A stretch of 53,417 nt of DNA from Sphingobacteriaceae bacterium (GCA_947480015.1 CANKBS010000025.1:1-53417), one strand, 5' to 3'; positions 1 to 8,564 are shown, counted from the first letter of the stretch. Numbers and translations are program-made. The notes: generated by a model from the sequence alone, not told the origin.

Positions 1-84
1 TCAAGTACACCAATAAAAACACAAAAACTATGGAAGAACTATTATACCAAAAAAAGTACATTTGTAAACCAATTACAGGATTAA
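1..84 (+). CDS. Probable IS3-family transposase (OrfB), C-terminal end only
   Basis: The reading frame is open from the first base to a TAA at 82-84 and ends in LWKNYYTKK...VNQLQD. This resembles the C-terminal tail of IS3-family OrfB integrases in Bacteroidota, where a basic W-K-x-Y-Y segment is followed by a short VN-x-x-QD tail. The catalytic domain would lie to the left of the window. The AT-rich sequence after the stop contains two copies of ACTGTAAACTT and could be the right end of the element. The family call rests on a short tail, so it is tentative. Confidence 0.4.
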   Translation, partial: SSTPIKTQKLWKNYYTKKSTFVNQLQD

Positions 85-89
85 CTATA

Positions 90-145
90 AACTGTAAACT
101 TAAGTCAGGATTAATTAAATAAACTGTAAACTTTTTTCAGGACGA
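90..145. repeat. Possible right end of the insertion sequence
   Basis: Two imperfect direct repeats, each of the form ACTGTAAACTT-(4-5 nt)-TCAGGA, lie just after the transposase stop codon. Read on the other strand, the second resembles an IS3-type terminal repeat (TCCTGAAAAAAGTTTACAG). No target-site duplication could be checked because the other end is outside the window. Confidence 0.35.
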
Positions 146-157
146 GTCAAGGTTTTG

Positions 158-372
158 AGCAGGGCAAAAGTTTTGTAAACTTTTGAGCCGGCTGGTGCGT
201 GGCTTTGACCCTTAGGGCAAAGACCCCGCAGCAAAAACCCGCTCCTCTTTATGGCAAGCGGGTATAGCAGGGCAAAAGGCTCGTAGCCTTTTGAGCCAGA
301 TTGTGTGTTAGCAGGGCCCCCTGAAGCGAAAGGCTTTCCAAAAATTACCCAAAGCCTTTCTGCTTCAGGGGG
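158..372. repeat. Cluster of five hairpins, three preceded by AGCAGGG
   Basis: Five inverted repeats follow one another: 165-185, 203-222 (one bulged A), 237-263, 273-293, and a long one at 317-372 (11 bp outer and 9 bp inner stem). The hairpins at 165, 273 and 317 each directly follow AGCAGGG (158, 266 and 310). The first and fourth are 21 nt long and are followed by AGCC; they differ by two compensatory base-pair changes. This looks like a modular intergenic repeat. Its function is not known. The region ends in GGCGCCCAAATAATA, like two other intergenic elements in this window. Confidence 0.7.
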
Positions 373-449
373 AGGCGCCCAAATAATACAGAACCTTTGA
401 AAGAATTCAAAATTCTATAGACTCCCCGAAATTTCAGACTGATCCTAAT

Positions 450-1739
450 TTAGCTTCTACTGAATTTAAATTCGGTGCGGCGGTTAAATTCATGTTCTTT
501 GTCGGAACAGTTGACGCCGTTGCTGCAGCGGTTGCGGATTTCGGTTTCGCCTTTACCCAATGATTTTAATCGGGCCGGATTAATGCCTTTGGACACAAAA
601 TACTGAATCACGGCTGCTGAACGCTTCTCAGACAATAACAGATTAGCCTTATCTTCGCCTTGTGCGTCGGTATGAGAGATCACTTCTAGTTTTACAGTAG
701 CATTTTGTTCCAAAATTTTAACCACTTTATCTAAAATTTCTTTCGACTCGTCATCAATAGTAAACGAGCCTAAACCATATAAAATGTTTTCTGTGACTTT
801 TAAATCAGTTTTTTTGCTGGCCTCAAAACTCTTAAACTTTAAAGTGATGTCGTCATCCTCCTCCATTTCTTTGAGTAGAATCATGTCGGTTTCAATAAGC
901 TTATATTCAAAGCCGTGTTTGGTTTTTTTTAATTCTTTTATTTCTTGTCCGCTCTGTGTAGCCAATATGATATTGGTAACACCCGGTGGTTGCGACTTCA
1001 CCACCACGCTGTATTCGGCCTTATCGTCGGGCGTAGCCAATTCAAAATCGCCGTAATCATCGGTTAGGGTTGAATCGGGTACCTGATTGTTGCTGCTGAA
1101 TAAGGAAACCCGAATATTTGGCAGAGGTACCTTTACGCCTTTTCTATCGGTTAATAATTTTCCTTTTATGCTTCCCTTTTTTTCGCCAAAACGAAACGCT
1201 TTAATGGGAGAAGAGGCTAATAAAACACCATCGGGACTCACCACCGTAACTTTACCCTGAGTTAAAATGCTGTTGGCTTTTAAGCCGGAATCTTTTACGA
1301 AAATAATTTCCCAGGGACGAGAAAAATTAAAACCAACACGATCTGATTTTACAAAACTATCGCCAATCGCTTGATTCCAACCTTTGATGCGGTTTTTCAG
1401 GGCTTTGGCTTCGTCGTTCACTTCTTTCACAAATATGACACAGGTAAGGCGGCTTGGTTTTTTACGTGGGCCAAAATATTTATTTAAACGGTAAACATGA
1501 TTAACTACAGTATACAAACTATCATAGTTGTCTTTTACACCATTTTTATCAGCATAGCGATAAATAAGTGTAAAGGATTTATTAGGCAGTTCGTATTTTT
1601 TAAAACTCACATTGTCTGTGTAATTCGAAATGGTTTCCAGAATCTTATCTCCCGGCTTAAGTGTTGATTGTTTATTGTTTTGCGAAAGTCCGATATGCGC
1701 AGACAAGAGAATAAAAAAAGAAAAGAAATAATGTTTCAT
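450..1739 (-). CDS. OmpA-family outer-membrane protein with carboxypeptidase-like regulatory domain
   Basis: A signal peptide (MKHYFFSFFILLSAHIGLSQ) starts at the ATG at 1739. An in-frame ATG at 1754 is less likely, because a TATATTTG promoter element at 1756-1763 would place the transcript start between the two. A beta-sandwich of the carboxypeptidase regulatory-like type lies at about residues 190-260 (GSIKGKLLTDRKG...LTDDYGDFELATP). The C-terminal 110 residues are an OmpA/MotB peptidoglycan-binding domain with SHTDAQGEDKANLLLSEKRS, followed by NRRTEFKF. It probably links the outer membrane to peptidoglycan. The middle region is not recognised. Confidence 0.85.
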   Translation of the reverse strand: MKHYFFSFFILLSAHIGLSQNNKQSTLKPGDKILETISNYTDNVSFKKYELPNKSFTLIYRYADKNGVKDNYDSLYTVVNHVYRLNKYFGPRKKPSRLTCVIFVKEVNDEAKALKNRIKGWNQAIGDSFVKSDRVGFNFSRPWEIIFVKDSGLKANSILTQGKVTVVSPDGVLLASSPIKAFRFGEKKGSIKGKLLTDRKGVKVPLPNIRVSLFSSNNQVPDSTLTDDYGDFELATPDDKAEYSVVVKSQPPGVTNIILATQSGQEIKELKKTKHGFEYKLIETDMILLKEMEEDDDITLKFKSFEASKKTDLKVTENILYGLGSFTIDDESKEILDKVVKILEQNATVKLEVISHTDAQGEDKANLLLSEKRSAAVIQYFVSKGINPARLKSLGKGETEIRNRCSNGVNCSDKEHEFNRRTEFKFSRS

Positions 1740-1755
1740 TGCAAATATTGTCATT

Positions 1756-1763
1756 CAAATATA
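1756..1763 (-). promoter_or_regulatory. -7 element TATATTTG for the OmpA-family gene
   Basis: The minus strand reads TATATTTG, a perfect match to the Bacteroidota -7 consensus TAnnTTTG, 17-24 bp before the ATG at 1739. No convincing -33 TTG was found upstream. Confidence 0.4.
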
Positions 1764-1857
1764 GTGGATGTTTCGCATAGCTCAGTTTACATTATACTAA
1801 CATACGTTAATAAAACCTTAAGCAATTTGTTAAATTTTGGTTTACCTAGCTTCCAGC

Positions 1858-2445
1858 CTACTCTTTTACAAGTTTGATGTGCTTCATAGTTGAGGCGTAC
1901 TGATACCTTATGACATAATGCCCCGATGCGAAGCCTTTCATGTCAACATAGCCTGAAAACGATGGCTCCTTAAAGGTATAAACCAATTCTCCCAAGGCCG
2001 AATAAATTCCCAACAAGGCAACGCCTGCTTTGGTTTCTACAAAAAACATTCCCGAGTGGGGATTCGGATAAACACGAAGATCCGGATCTGCAGAAACATC
2101 GGCTAAAGCGAGCGGACCTGTTTTTATTATTTTTGCGACCATATTTTTTCTATGTCCTAATTTCATAGAAACAAAATAAATACCTTGATTGGGCCCGGTA
2201 TTTAAAATTAGCGAATCCTGATAATTACCTGCCGGCATCACTGAATTCGTAAATAGGGTAAGGATGGTTTGCCCTAATTCATTCATGACCGAAATTGTAA
2301 CCGTATCGTTATAAGAAAAACTATAGTTTAATTGGGTGCGGTCATAAAAAGGATTTGGGCTGGCGGATAAGGCATCGGTAAAAGGTTGGGATTTAATCGT
2401 GCAAACTAATGTAAAAATCAGAAGTAGTGAATAAATATGTTTCAT
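1858..2445 (-). CDS. Small secreted protein made of two T9SS/FlgD-like domains
   Basis: After a signal peptide (residues 1-19, ending TIKSQ) the mature protein consists only of two Ig-like modules of the T9SS sorting type. The first runs from about residue 28 to 108 (ASPNPF...SVMNELGQTI...NQGIYFVSMKLG). The second, about 120-195, begins VYPNPHSGMFFVET and ends HYVIRYQYASTMKHIKLVKE, the usual form of a type A C-terminal domain. No separate cargo domain is present, which is unusual. It is probably exported by the T9SS, or it is the remnant of a larger protein. The function is unknown. Confidence 0.75.
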   Translation of the reverse strand: MKHIYSLLLIFTLVCTIKSQPFTDALSASPNPFYDRTQLNYSFSYNDTVTISVMNELGQTILTLFTNSVMPAGNYQDSLILNTGPNQGIYFVSMKLGHRKNMVAKIIKTGPLALADVSADPDLRVYPNPHSGMFFVETKAGVALLGIYSALGELVYTFKEPSFSGYVDMKGFASGHYVIRYQYASTMKHIKLVKE

Positions 2446-2534
2446 GAACTTAGTTCTTAGAAGGTTTTTTATTTTTAAAAAATTACATTCATCCGTGTTC
2501 CACTTGTTTTATAGGCATGGGAAGAGTGTCAAAA

Positions 2535-3380
2535 TTAGAAATTTTGTAATCCCCATAAATTAGTACCATGCACCAGAATGGCCGGAAAAATACTTTTTGT
2601 TTTATAGGTCATATATCCCCACATTAAACCAATGGGAATAATTCTTATGGCGCCGAAAATCGTTTCATAAAAATTATGCGATTCGTAATACCATTTTGGG
2701 GTATGCATAAAGGCCCAGATAATGCTGGCTATTAACCAGCCCAGTGCGGCATTATTGAATAGCACAGCTAATCGCGTTTGGGCCAATAGCCGCCAGAATT
2801 CTTCAGCCAATGCAGCGGTGATAATGCCTGTAAAAAGGGTAGCAAGAAGTCCTTCCTGACTAATGGCCTCAGTGAATTTTATATTTAGTGGGGCAATAAA
2901 ATAGGTGGAAAGTCCGATGATAAAAATAACCGGCAAAGCAGGTATTAAAAACGGAAGGCGAAAACCAAGATCTTTTGGTTTATACTTTAACACCAGCATT
3001 ATAACAGCCAAGGCTATAGGAAAAGTACAAAGTAGTAATGGCATGACCATTAATTTCGTGAGTCCGGTAAATTGTTCCCAATGCCCTGAAAATCGTATCA
3101 ATAAAAAAACCGAACCTAAAATTGCGGATAGAATAATGTAAAGGCTTTCACGCTTTGAATTTTTTACTTCAAAGGTTTGTTGGCTTGGTTTCCAAAACAA
3201 GTAAAGATCAATAATAAAAGTGCAAAGCCAAAGTGCAGGAAGATAAACCAGGCTTTGTTTCAGATGTCCGGATTGATATCCAATGTAAACAACCATGAGC
3301 GCCAGAAGCAATAATGCCACGGAAATGGATTTATTATTTTTTACTTGATTGACTTGGCATTTAAAAGCAGTTTTAATCAT
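2535..3380 (-). CDS. CPBP-family intramembrane metalloprotease homologue
   Basis: About eight hydrophobic segments. The last third carries the three motif regions of the CAAX protease and bacteriocin-processing (Abi/CPBP) family: AEEFWRLL near residue 192, WAFMH near 223-227 and VHGTNLWG near 271-278. The spacing is not canonical: two residues rather than three separate EE from R, Trp replaces Phe in FxxxH, and Asn is at +3 rather than +4 from the final His. It is an integral membrane protein. Family members cleave prenylated or peptide substrates in the membrane, but the substrate here is unknown and activity is uncertain. The next gene upstream is a TonB-like protein on the same strand. Confidence 0.75.
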   Translation of the reverse strand: MIKTAFKCQVNQVKNNKSISVALLLLALMVVYIGYQSGHLKQSLVYLPALWLCTFIIDLYLFWKPSQQTFEVKNSKRESLYIILSAILGSVFLLIRFSGHWEQFTGLTKLMVMPLLLCTFPIALAVIMLVLKYKPKDLGFRLPFLIPALPVIFIIGLSTYFIAPLNIKFTEAISQEGLLATLFTGIITAALAEEFWRLLAQTRLAVLFNNAALGWLIASIIWAFMHTPKWYYESHNFYETIFGAIRIIPIGLMWGYMTYKTKSIFPAILVHGTNLWGLQNF

Positions 3381-3449
3381 GGCTCAGTTTTAGATAAATA
3401 ACAGGGAGAAATTTATCGGAATAACATGGTGAGGTTTATACTTACATCC

Positions 3450-3851
3450 TCAGTCAATATGAAACACGATGGGTAAATTAAAATACGAACTCACGTAGTT
3501 GCCATTAGCTTTCGCCGGCTGCCAGTTGGGAAATAATTTAATAACTCTTAGCGCTTCTTCATCACAGGCTTTGCAATTGGGCACACCTTTTAAAATCATC
3601 ACGTCACTTACCGTTCCATCTTCATGGATCACAAATTTGGTAAAACATTTCCCCTGTAGTTTAGCTTCACGTGCCGAATCGGGATAATGAAGGTTGGTGA
3701 TGACAAATTCCGCCATGGCTTTCATGCCGCCCGGAAACTGTGGGATTTCGTCGGTGATGGTGTAGATTTGTGTGCCCGCTTCAGGTTTTTTATCTTGAGC
3801 AGATAAAAAAACAAACAAAGAACATAAGACGGATGTGAGTGCTAATTTCAT
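3450..3851 (-). CDS. Secreted TonB C-terminal domain protein
   Basis: A signal peptide (cleavage after FLSA-Q, about residue 19) is followed directly by one TonB C-terminal domain: FPGG at 39-42, LHYPDSAREAKLQG, then a DGTVSDVMILKG strand and EALRVIKLFPNWQPA...NLPIVF. The N-terminal anchor and proline-rich spacer of true TonB are missing, so it probably does not transmit energy by the usual ExbBD route. In place of the usual Asp-x-Glu-Ala helix start it has NCKACDEEA, with two Cys three residues apart. At 133 residues it is about half the size of TonB. It may be a periplasmic binding module. Confidence 0.75.
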   Translation of the reverse strand: MKLALTSVLCSLFVFLSAQDKKPEAGTQIYTITDEIPQFPGGMKAMAEFVITNLHYPDSAREAKLQGKCFTKFVIHEDGTVSDVMILKGVPNCKACDEEALRVIKLFPNWQPAKANGNYVSSYFNLPIVFHID

Positions 3852-3965
3852 AAGACTTTTTTTTGGTCATTGTTATGTTAGCATTCAAACCTTGAATGCC
3901 ACAACTAAATATACGCAGGTAAAATCAGAAATAAAAATACCATGAAATTAGAGCCGAAATGGTGA

Positions 3966-4718
3966 TTAACAACCATCAATAAAGGGGTAAAATAAAACAA
4001 AACTTTGTTTCACTTTTTCGCCTTTGGTATTTTGTGCCGCTTGCCATTTAGACATATTCTTAAATGCGTCTAATAAAAACTGATCGATCATGGTATCTGA
4101 ACAGGATTTAAATAATTTCAGATCTAACATTACGCCGTTTTCATCAATTATAAAACTAACTGCGGGTTTTGGGTCTTGTATACTTGGCCCTGAGGCTTCT
4201 ATTCTTTTTGTATAATTTTGAAATAAATAGTTGCCGAGTTTACCCATCCCACCCGGAAACTCGGCTTCAACTTCAGGAACAATTTTGAAAACGTAATTTC
4301 TGCTAATCAATTTAAGTTCAACATTAGTTGCGTTAGGGCCTTTACTGGCGCTTACCTGATCTTTTTCATAATAAGTCACCTCTAACAAAACAAATGAACC
4401 CAAATCAGCATCATTCAGACTCGATTTTTGTTCAGGACTCAACACATCGCTGTTACTTTCATGGCTTACATCCGTTCTATCTATAGCCGTTGTTAGTTTT
4501 ACTGTCACCAAGTCAATTACTTTGTTCCATTCTTGTGGAAGGTGATAATTTGAAACCAAGGAAGCCGGATCGATTAATTGACTCATTAAATTAATCGCAT
4601 TGAGCTTTTCCTTTTTTACATTGTTTGAAATACGACCGGTATACGTCTTTATAAAATTTTGAGAAAAGGTAATCCCAAAAACCAGCAATAACAGAAGAGC
4701 GAGCAGACTTTTTTTCAT
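3966..4718 (-). CDS. Secreted protein with a degenerate TonB-like C-terminal domain
   Basis: Signal peptide MKKSLLALLLLLVFGITFSQ. The N-terminal two thirds are not recognised. From about residue 150 the sequence VEAEFPGGMGKLGNYLFQNY followed by a DENGVMLDLKLFKSC strand and a WQAAQNTKGEKVKQSF stretch matches the order of motifs in TonB C-terminal domains, including FPGG. It lies 114 bp upstream of the smaller TonB-like gene on the same strand, so the two may be cotranscribed and related. No membrane anchor other than the signal peptide. Confidence 0.6.
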   Translation of the reverse strand: MKKSLLALLLLLVFGITFSQNFIKTYTGRISNNVKKEKLNAINLMSQLIDPASLVSNYHLPQEWNKVIDLVTVKLTTAIDRTDVSHESNSDVLSPEQKSSLNDADLGSFVLLEVTYYEKDQVSASKGPNATNVELKLISRNYVFKIVPEVEAEFPGGMGKLGNYLFQNYTKRIEASGPSIQDPKPAVSFIIDENGVMLDLKLFKSCSDTMIDQFLLDAFKNMSKWQAAQNTKGEKVKQSFVLFYPFIDGC

Positions 4719-4791
4719 GGCTTAATTTTTAATGAAATTAGGTAATTCGTTTTACAATTCGTTGCGATTTTAATGTTGGCATCTCTTAAAC

Positions 4792-5448
4792 TTAACATCT
4801 GCCATTATTTTTGTTAAACCCTTTTTTAGTTTTTTTTAATCGCATATCGGCATTATACTCTAAAATTGCTTTTGCAATTTCATCTTCATTTAATAAACGA
4901 AAATCGTGCATCACCGAACCACCACAACCACCGCTTAAATAGCGAAAACCAATCAGGGTATCCTTTGCACTTTGCACCATTTGAATGACAACAACAAGAA
5001 GAGGTTTTTTAATGAGTTTGCCGGTGCGGTCGTTCACTTGGTATTCACCATCGTTATTGCCTCCATAAAAATAGGCCAGTTTTGGCAAGGATATTTCAAG
5101 CGCTTTCACTTTAGGTTTATATTTCGTGTTATACATGTGAATGGAAGTTCCATTTAAGGTTTCAATATAAGTAGGGAGGCGACCACTCACGGCTTTTACT
5201 TTATTCCAGTCATTAATGGCGATGGGTGGGAAAAATTGGCTATCGGGACAATCGAACTGAGCTATGACTTCACCATTTTCCCAATAGCCTTCTGTGTTTA
5301 CCGTATGAACGATTCCCGAATCGCTAATTTTATAGGATTCCGAATTGAAGCCTGTAAATTTTTCGGGATCAAGACCTGATGAACTACTACATGCATGCAA
5401 TAAGACAATTAAAAGAGTTACACAGAGAGCCGGATAAATACGTTGCAT
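4792..5448 (-). CDS. Putative lipoprotein of unknown function
   Basis: The start is placed at the ATG at 5448 (MQRIYPALCVTLLIVLLHAC), giving a clean lipoprotein signal with the lipidated Cys after LLHA. A start 14 codons earlier lies upstream of the TATATTTG element at 5467-5474. The mature protein has no recognised domain; it contains a Gly/Cys stretch (RYLSGGCGGSVMHDFRL) and a Lys-rich end. Probably attached to the inner or outer membrane. Confidence 0.6.
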   Translation of the reverse strand: MQRIYPALCVTLLIVLLHACSSSSGLDPEKFTGFNSESYKISDSGIVHTVNTEGYWENGEVIAQFDCPDSQFFPPIAINDWNKVKAVSGRLPTYIETLNGTSIHMYNTKYKPKVKALEISLPKLAYFYGGNNDGEYQVNDRTGKLIKKPLLVVVIQMVQSAKDTLIGFRYLSGGCGGSVMHDFRLLNEDEIAKAILEYNADMRLKKTKKGFNKNNGRC

Positions 5449-5466
5449 ACATTCAATTTTGTTAAA

Positions 5467-5474
5467 CAAATATA
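5467..5474 (-). promoter_or_regulatory. -7 element TATATTTG for the lipoprotein gene at 4792-5448
   Basis: Perfect TAnnTTTG match on the minus strand, 19-26 bp before the chosen ATG. It supports the shorter start. A TTG at 5488-5490 lies only 13 bp further up, closer than the usual -33 element. Confidence 0.4.
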
Positions 5475-5655
5475 GGGTTGATTTCGACAAGGCCTTGTTA
5501 GCAGCTAGTTATTGACTTGTTAACGTTTTGTTAAAGTGCTGCCGTGATTTAGCAAACAAAGGATTAAGGATAAATAAAATACCCATTTAGAAAATAGATT
5601 GGTTGAAGGAAGCGTTTTTAACGTTAAGGAGGCTTACATTATATCACAAAATTAA

Positions 5656-5663
5656 TATATTTG
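5656..5663 (+). promoter_or_regulatory. -7 element TATATTTG for the Omp28-type gene
   Basis: A perfect TAnnTTTG match 27-34 bp before the ATG at 5690. No good -33 TTG is visible about 19 bp upstream. Confidence 0.4.
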
Positions 5664-5689
5664 ACATCTAACCAATTTAAACGCTTCCC

Positions 5690-7663
5690 ATGAAAAAATA
5701 TTTAGTTGTAGGTATGATACTGGCTTTGGGCATAACGCTTTCAGCCCAATCACCACGCGTTTCTTTGTATGAGGAATTTACCGGTGAAACGTGTCCGCCC
5801 TGTGCCGCTACCAATCCGGGTTTAAACACCCTTTTGCTTTCGGCTACCAATGCTACACGTATTGTGGCCATTAAATGGCAGGTGCCCATTCCTTCGGCGC
5901 CAAGTAATACGTGGTCGCTTTACCAAACCAATAAAACAGAAATTGACTGGCGCTGGAAAACGGTTGCCAACGGAGGTTATGGCTATTCGCCGGCAATCAA
6001 TTCAGCACCCTCGAGTAAACTAGATGGTCGTGAAGCCACCGTATTTGGTGCTGCCTCCGGACATCCCGCCAATTTAAACAATACCGTTATTTCAAATGCT
6101 GTGAGCAAAGCTTCTTCATTTAATATTATCATGTCACGATCTGCTATCACCAATATTTCTACATCGGCAGTGGTAAATGTTACTGTTCAGGCAACAAGTC
6201 CTTATACTACAACAAGCAATTTAATTTTTCGCACCGTATTAGTTGAACGTCTCATTCAATTTAGTGTAGCGCCGGGTTCAAATGGTGAAACCAAATTTGA
6301 AGACGTTGCCAGGAAGTCATATCCCACTTTACAAAGCGGAACCGCATTGCCACAAACATGGACACAAGGACAAATCATGACTTTTTCGATGAACTGTGTT
6401 TTTCCAACTTATATTAATTCAAACCTTCAAATTGAGTTTGTAGGGTTTATACAAAACGACGGCACGCAAAAAGTAGAACAGGTTTCACGCACCGGTATGC
6501 CAACGCAAACTTTTGATGCTGTAGCCGCTACGGTAAATCCACCCTTTACCTGTTCGACATCAAATACCTTAGCCCCAACAGTGCCGGTTAAAAACGATGG
6601 GCAATCGAACATTACAGCCGTTACCATTACCCCCTATGTGGATGGTGTGCCTAAAACAACCACCCAATGGACAGGTGTGATTAATCCGGGTTTTAGTGCT
6701 TTTATTCCACTCAACGCCTTTACAATTGGATCGCTCAGTGGTCAACATACTTTCTCGTATACTATTTCAGGACTAAATGGTACAGACAATAATCTAAGCA
6801 ATAATGGAGCCTCCGGAACTTTTTACGGTGTTAGCAATTATCAATCCACTCCTATTGTTGAAGGATTTTCGACAAGTGGTTGGCCTTATACACAGTGGTT
6901 AGTAACGAATGCCAACGCTGCAAACGCCAGCTGGTCATTTGCCAATGGCATTGAAGCCTATGGTTTAGGTGCCGGTAATTGTTTAAAATATGATTTCTAT
7001 AATAATACTGTAGTAAATGATCAGGACGAATTATTATTACCACCCATTGATTTAACAGGCGTTGGTATTCCAATCATGACCTTTGATATTGCATATGAAT
7101 TAAGAACCGCAAACAGTTCAGATAAACTGGAGCTCATGCTTTCGACCAATTGTGGCGCAACCTGGACCAGCATGTGGTCGGCTGCCGGTTCTGCTCTGGC
7201 TGTGAATCAGGTGCCTGATGCAAATGATTATGCGAGTCCACAAGGCAGCGACTGGACGAATATTTCGGTGAGTTTACCGGGCTTTAACCAAGCCAATGTG
7301 CTGGCTAAATTTGTAACAACGAATAAAAACGGTAACAATTTATATTTAGACAATATTAATTTAGCTTCCAGTAGTATTCCAAATGGTTTAAGTAAAAACA
7401 CTTCCTCACAGGTTAAGCTGGCTGTATATCCAAATCCAAGTTCAGGTGTTTCACAACTTAGTATTCACAGTAACAAAAATCAAATGGCAAGCCTTACCAT
7501 TATGAATGCACTAGGACAAGTGGTGATTGAAAAAAACGTGGACTTGAATGCCGGTAACACAAGCAGCAGTATAGATTTGAGCGCTTACGCAAACGGGATT
7601 TATTTAATAAGTCTTGAAGTGGAAAATTTTAAAACCACTAGCCGTGTGTCGCTGAGTCGCTAA
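5690..7663 (+). CDS. Omp28-related T9SS-secreted protein
   Basis: Signal peptide MKKYLVVGMILALGITLSAQ. Residues of about 21-270 match the Omp28-related family: RVSLYEEFTGETCPPCAATN is a thioredoxin-like strand-turn with a CPPC motif, seen in Porphyromonas Omp28 relatives. A CARDB-like adhesion domain follows (about 275-385, VPVKNDGQSNITAVTITPY). A jelly-roll region comes next (about 390-570), then a type A T9SS sorting domain from LAVYPNPSSG to the end. It is probably carried to the cell surface and may be anchored or released there. It has its own promoter element and a strong terminator, so it is a single-gene unit. Confidence 0.85.
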   Translation: MKKYLVVGMILALGITLSAQSPRVSLYEEFTGETCPPCAATNPGLNTLLLSATNATRIVAIKWQVPIPSAPSNTWSLYQTNKTEIDWRWKTVANGGYGYSPAINSAPSSKLDGREATVFGAASGHPANLNNTVISNAVSKASSFNIIMSRSAITNISTSAVVNVTVQATSPYTTTSNLIFRTVLVERLIQFSVAPGSNGETKFEDVARKSYPTLQSGTALPQTWTQGQIMTFSMNCVFPTYINSNLQIEFVGFIQNDGTQKVEQVSRTGMPTQTFDAVAATVNPPFTCSTSNTLAPTVPVKNDGQSNITAVTITPYVDGVPKTTTQWTGVINPGFSAFIPLNAFTIGSLSGQHTFSYTISGLNGTDNNLSNNGASGTFYGVSNYQSTPIVEGFSTSGWPYTQWLVTNANAANASWSFANGIEAYGLGAGNCLKYDFYNNTVVNDQDELLLPPIDLTGVGIPIMTFDIAYELRTANSSDKLELMLSTNCGATWTSMWSAAGSALAVNQVPDANDYASPQGSDWTNISVSLPGFNQANVLAKFVTTNKNGNNLYLDNINLASSSIPNGLSKNTSSQVKLAVYPNPSSGVSQLSIHSNKNQMASLTIMNALGQVVIEKNVDLNAGNTSSSIDLSAYANGIYLISLEVENFKTTSRVSLSR

Positions 7664-7682
7664 ATCATTATCGCAATAAATA

Positions 7683-7716
7683 AAAATGGAGCGTTACTAA
7701 TGTGGCGCTCCATTTT
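7683..7716 (+). terminator. Intrinsic terminator after the Omp28-type gene
   Basis: A perfect 11 bp stem (AAAATGGAGCG at 7683-7693 with CGCTCCATTTT at 7706-7716) and 12 nt loop, followed by AATTTTG. It starts 20 bp after the stop codon. A-rich sequence on the other side may let it work in both directions for the convergent gene ending at 7801. Confidence 0.85.
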
Positions 7717-7800
7717 AATTTTGTATCATAAAAATTAGTTCTGTAATAGTGCAAACCATCGACGGAAGTTAAAATTCTGAAGCCTTCTACTAAGAAATAA

Positions 7801-8433
7801 TTAGTGGGAGCAGCAGAAGCATTCATTGGTTTTGATAGTTAAGCTGTCATTTTTATATACATAACTTAATTTTCCCAGCTCATGGTTTTTATGATTTAGG
7901 CCATGATAATTGCTTGTGACTGATTTATAAAAACTGAAAGTGATTGCGGAGTCACTTTTAACAATAAGCGCATATGGCCCGGCGTCGAGTATTGATTTAT
8001 AGGGGTTTTCATTGAGAACCACATTCATCTGCCCACAATTTATTAAGTTATTATTCGCGAATAAATAAATAGAAATCCCATGCGTCACCTCAGCTCCTGT
8101 TGAACTTAAAATAACTATGCCATCTGAGGCCAAGCTTGATTTGTAAAAATGAGCTTTGATGTAATCCTCCTCTCCCACTCTAATGTCTTCATAAATGATT
8201 TGTTTTAATTTACTGTCGTATAAAATTAAGCCAATGCCCTTTGGGCTAGCCGTTTTGCGTCCGAAATAAATAATTTTACTGTCCGACAACTTAGCCGATT
8301 GGTTAATTACAAAATTATTTAGGTGAGGCGGCGATGTCGTTTTTTTCGGTCTAAATAAAACGTAAGTGTGGTTTAGGTTTATGAATCCAAATACAACTAA
8401 AAGTATTATTGGCAGGAATTTTAGTGTGTTCAT
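7801..8433 (-). CDS. Membrane-anchored or exported protein of unknown function
   Basis: The ATG at 8433 (MNTLKFLPIILLVVFGFINL) begins a hydrophobic signal or anchor segment; a GTG four codons earlier is also possible. The rest (about 190 residues) has no recognised domain. It ends in a short Cys-rich tail ECFCCSH that could bind metal. It is convergent with the Omp28-type gene. Nothing else can be inferred. Confidence 0.55.
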   Translation of the reverse strand: MNTLKFLPIILLVVFGFINLNHTYVLFRPKKTTSPPHLNNFVINQSAKLSDSKIIYFGRKTASPKGIGLILYDSKLKQIIYEDIRVGEEDYIKAHFYKSSLASDGIVILSSTGAEVTHGISIYLFANNNLINCGQMNVVLNENPYKSILDAGPYALIVKSDSAITFSFYKSVTSNYHGLNHKNHELGKLSYVYKNDSLTIKTNECFCCSH

Positions 8434-8514
8434 TTTATCAGTCACAGAGTGACAACGCCTTCATTTATTTACTCATTTATAAACTCCTCAATTTTTTTGT
8501 AATCCCAATGTAAA

Positions 8515-8564
8515 TGCGTTCTCGTTCAGCGCTAAAGGCGCAGGCCTATAACGCAGACATCGTC
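8515..8564. repeat. Downstream copy of a 50 bp direct repeat (end of the phosphatase gene)
   Basis: This 50 bp matches 8598-8647 with a single mismatch (T at 8526, C at 8609). Read on the minus strand it repeats the last ten codons and stop of the SpoIIE-type gene (DDVCVIGLRL-stop) and 17 bp beyond. The two copies are 83 bp apart start to start. Confidence 0.9.
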
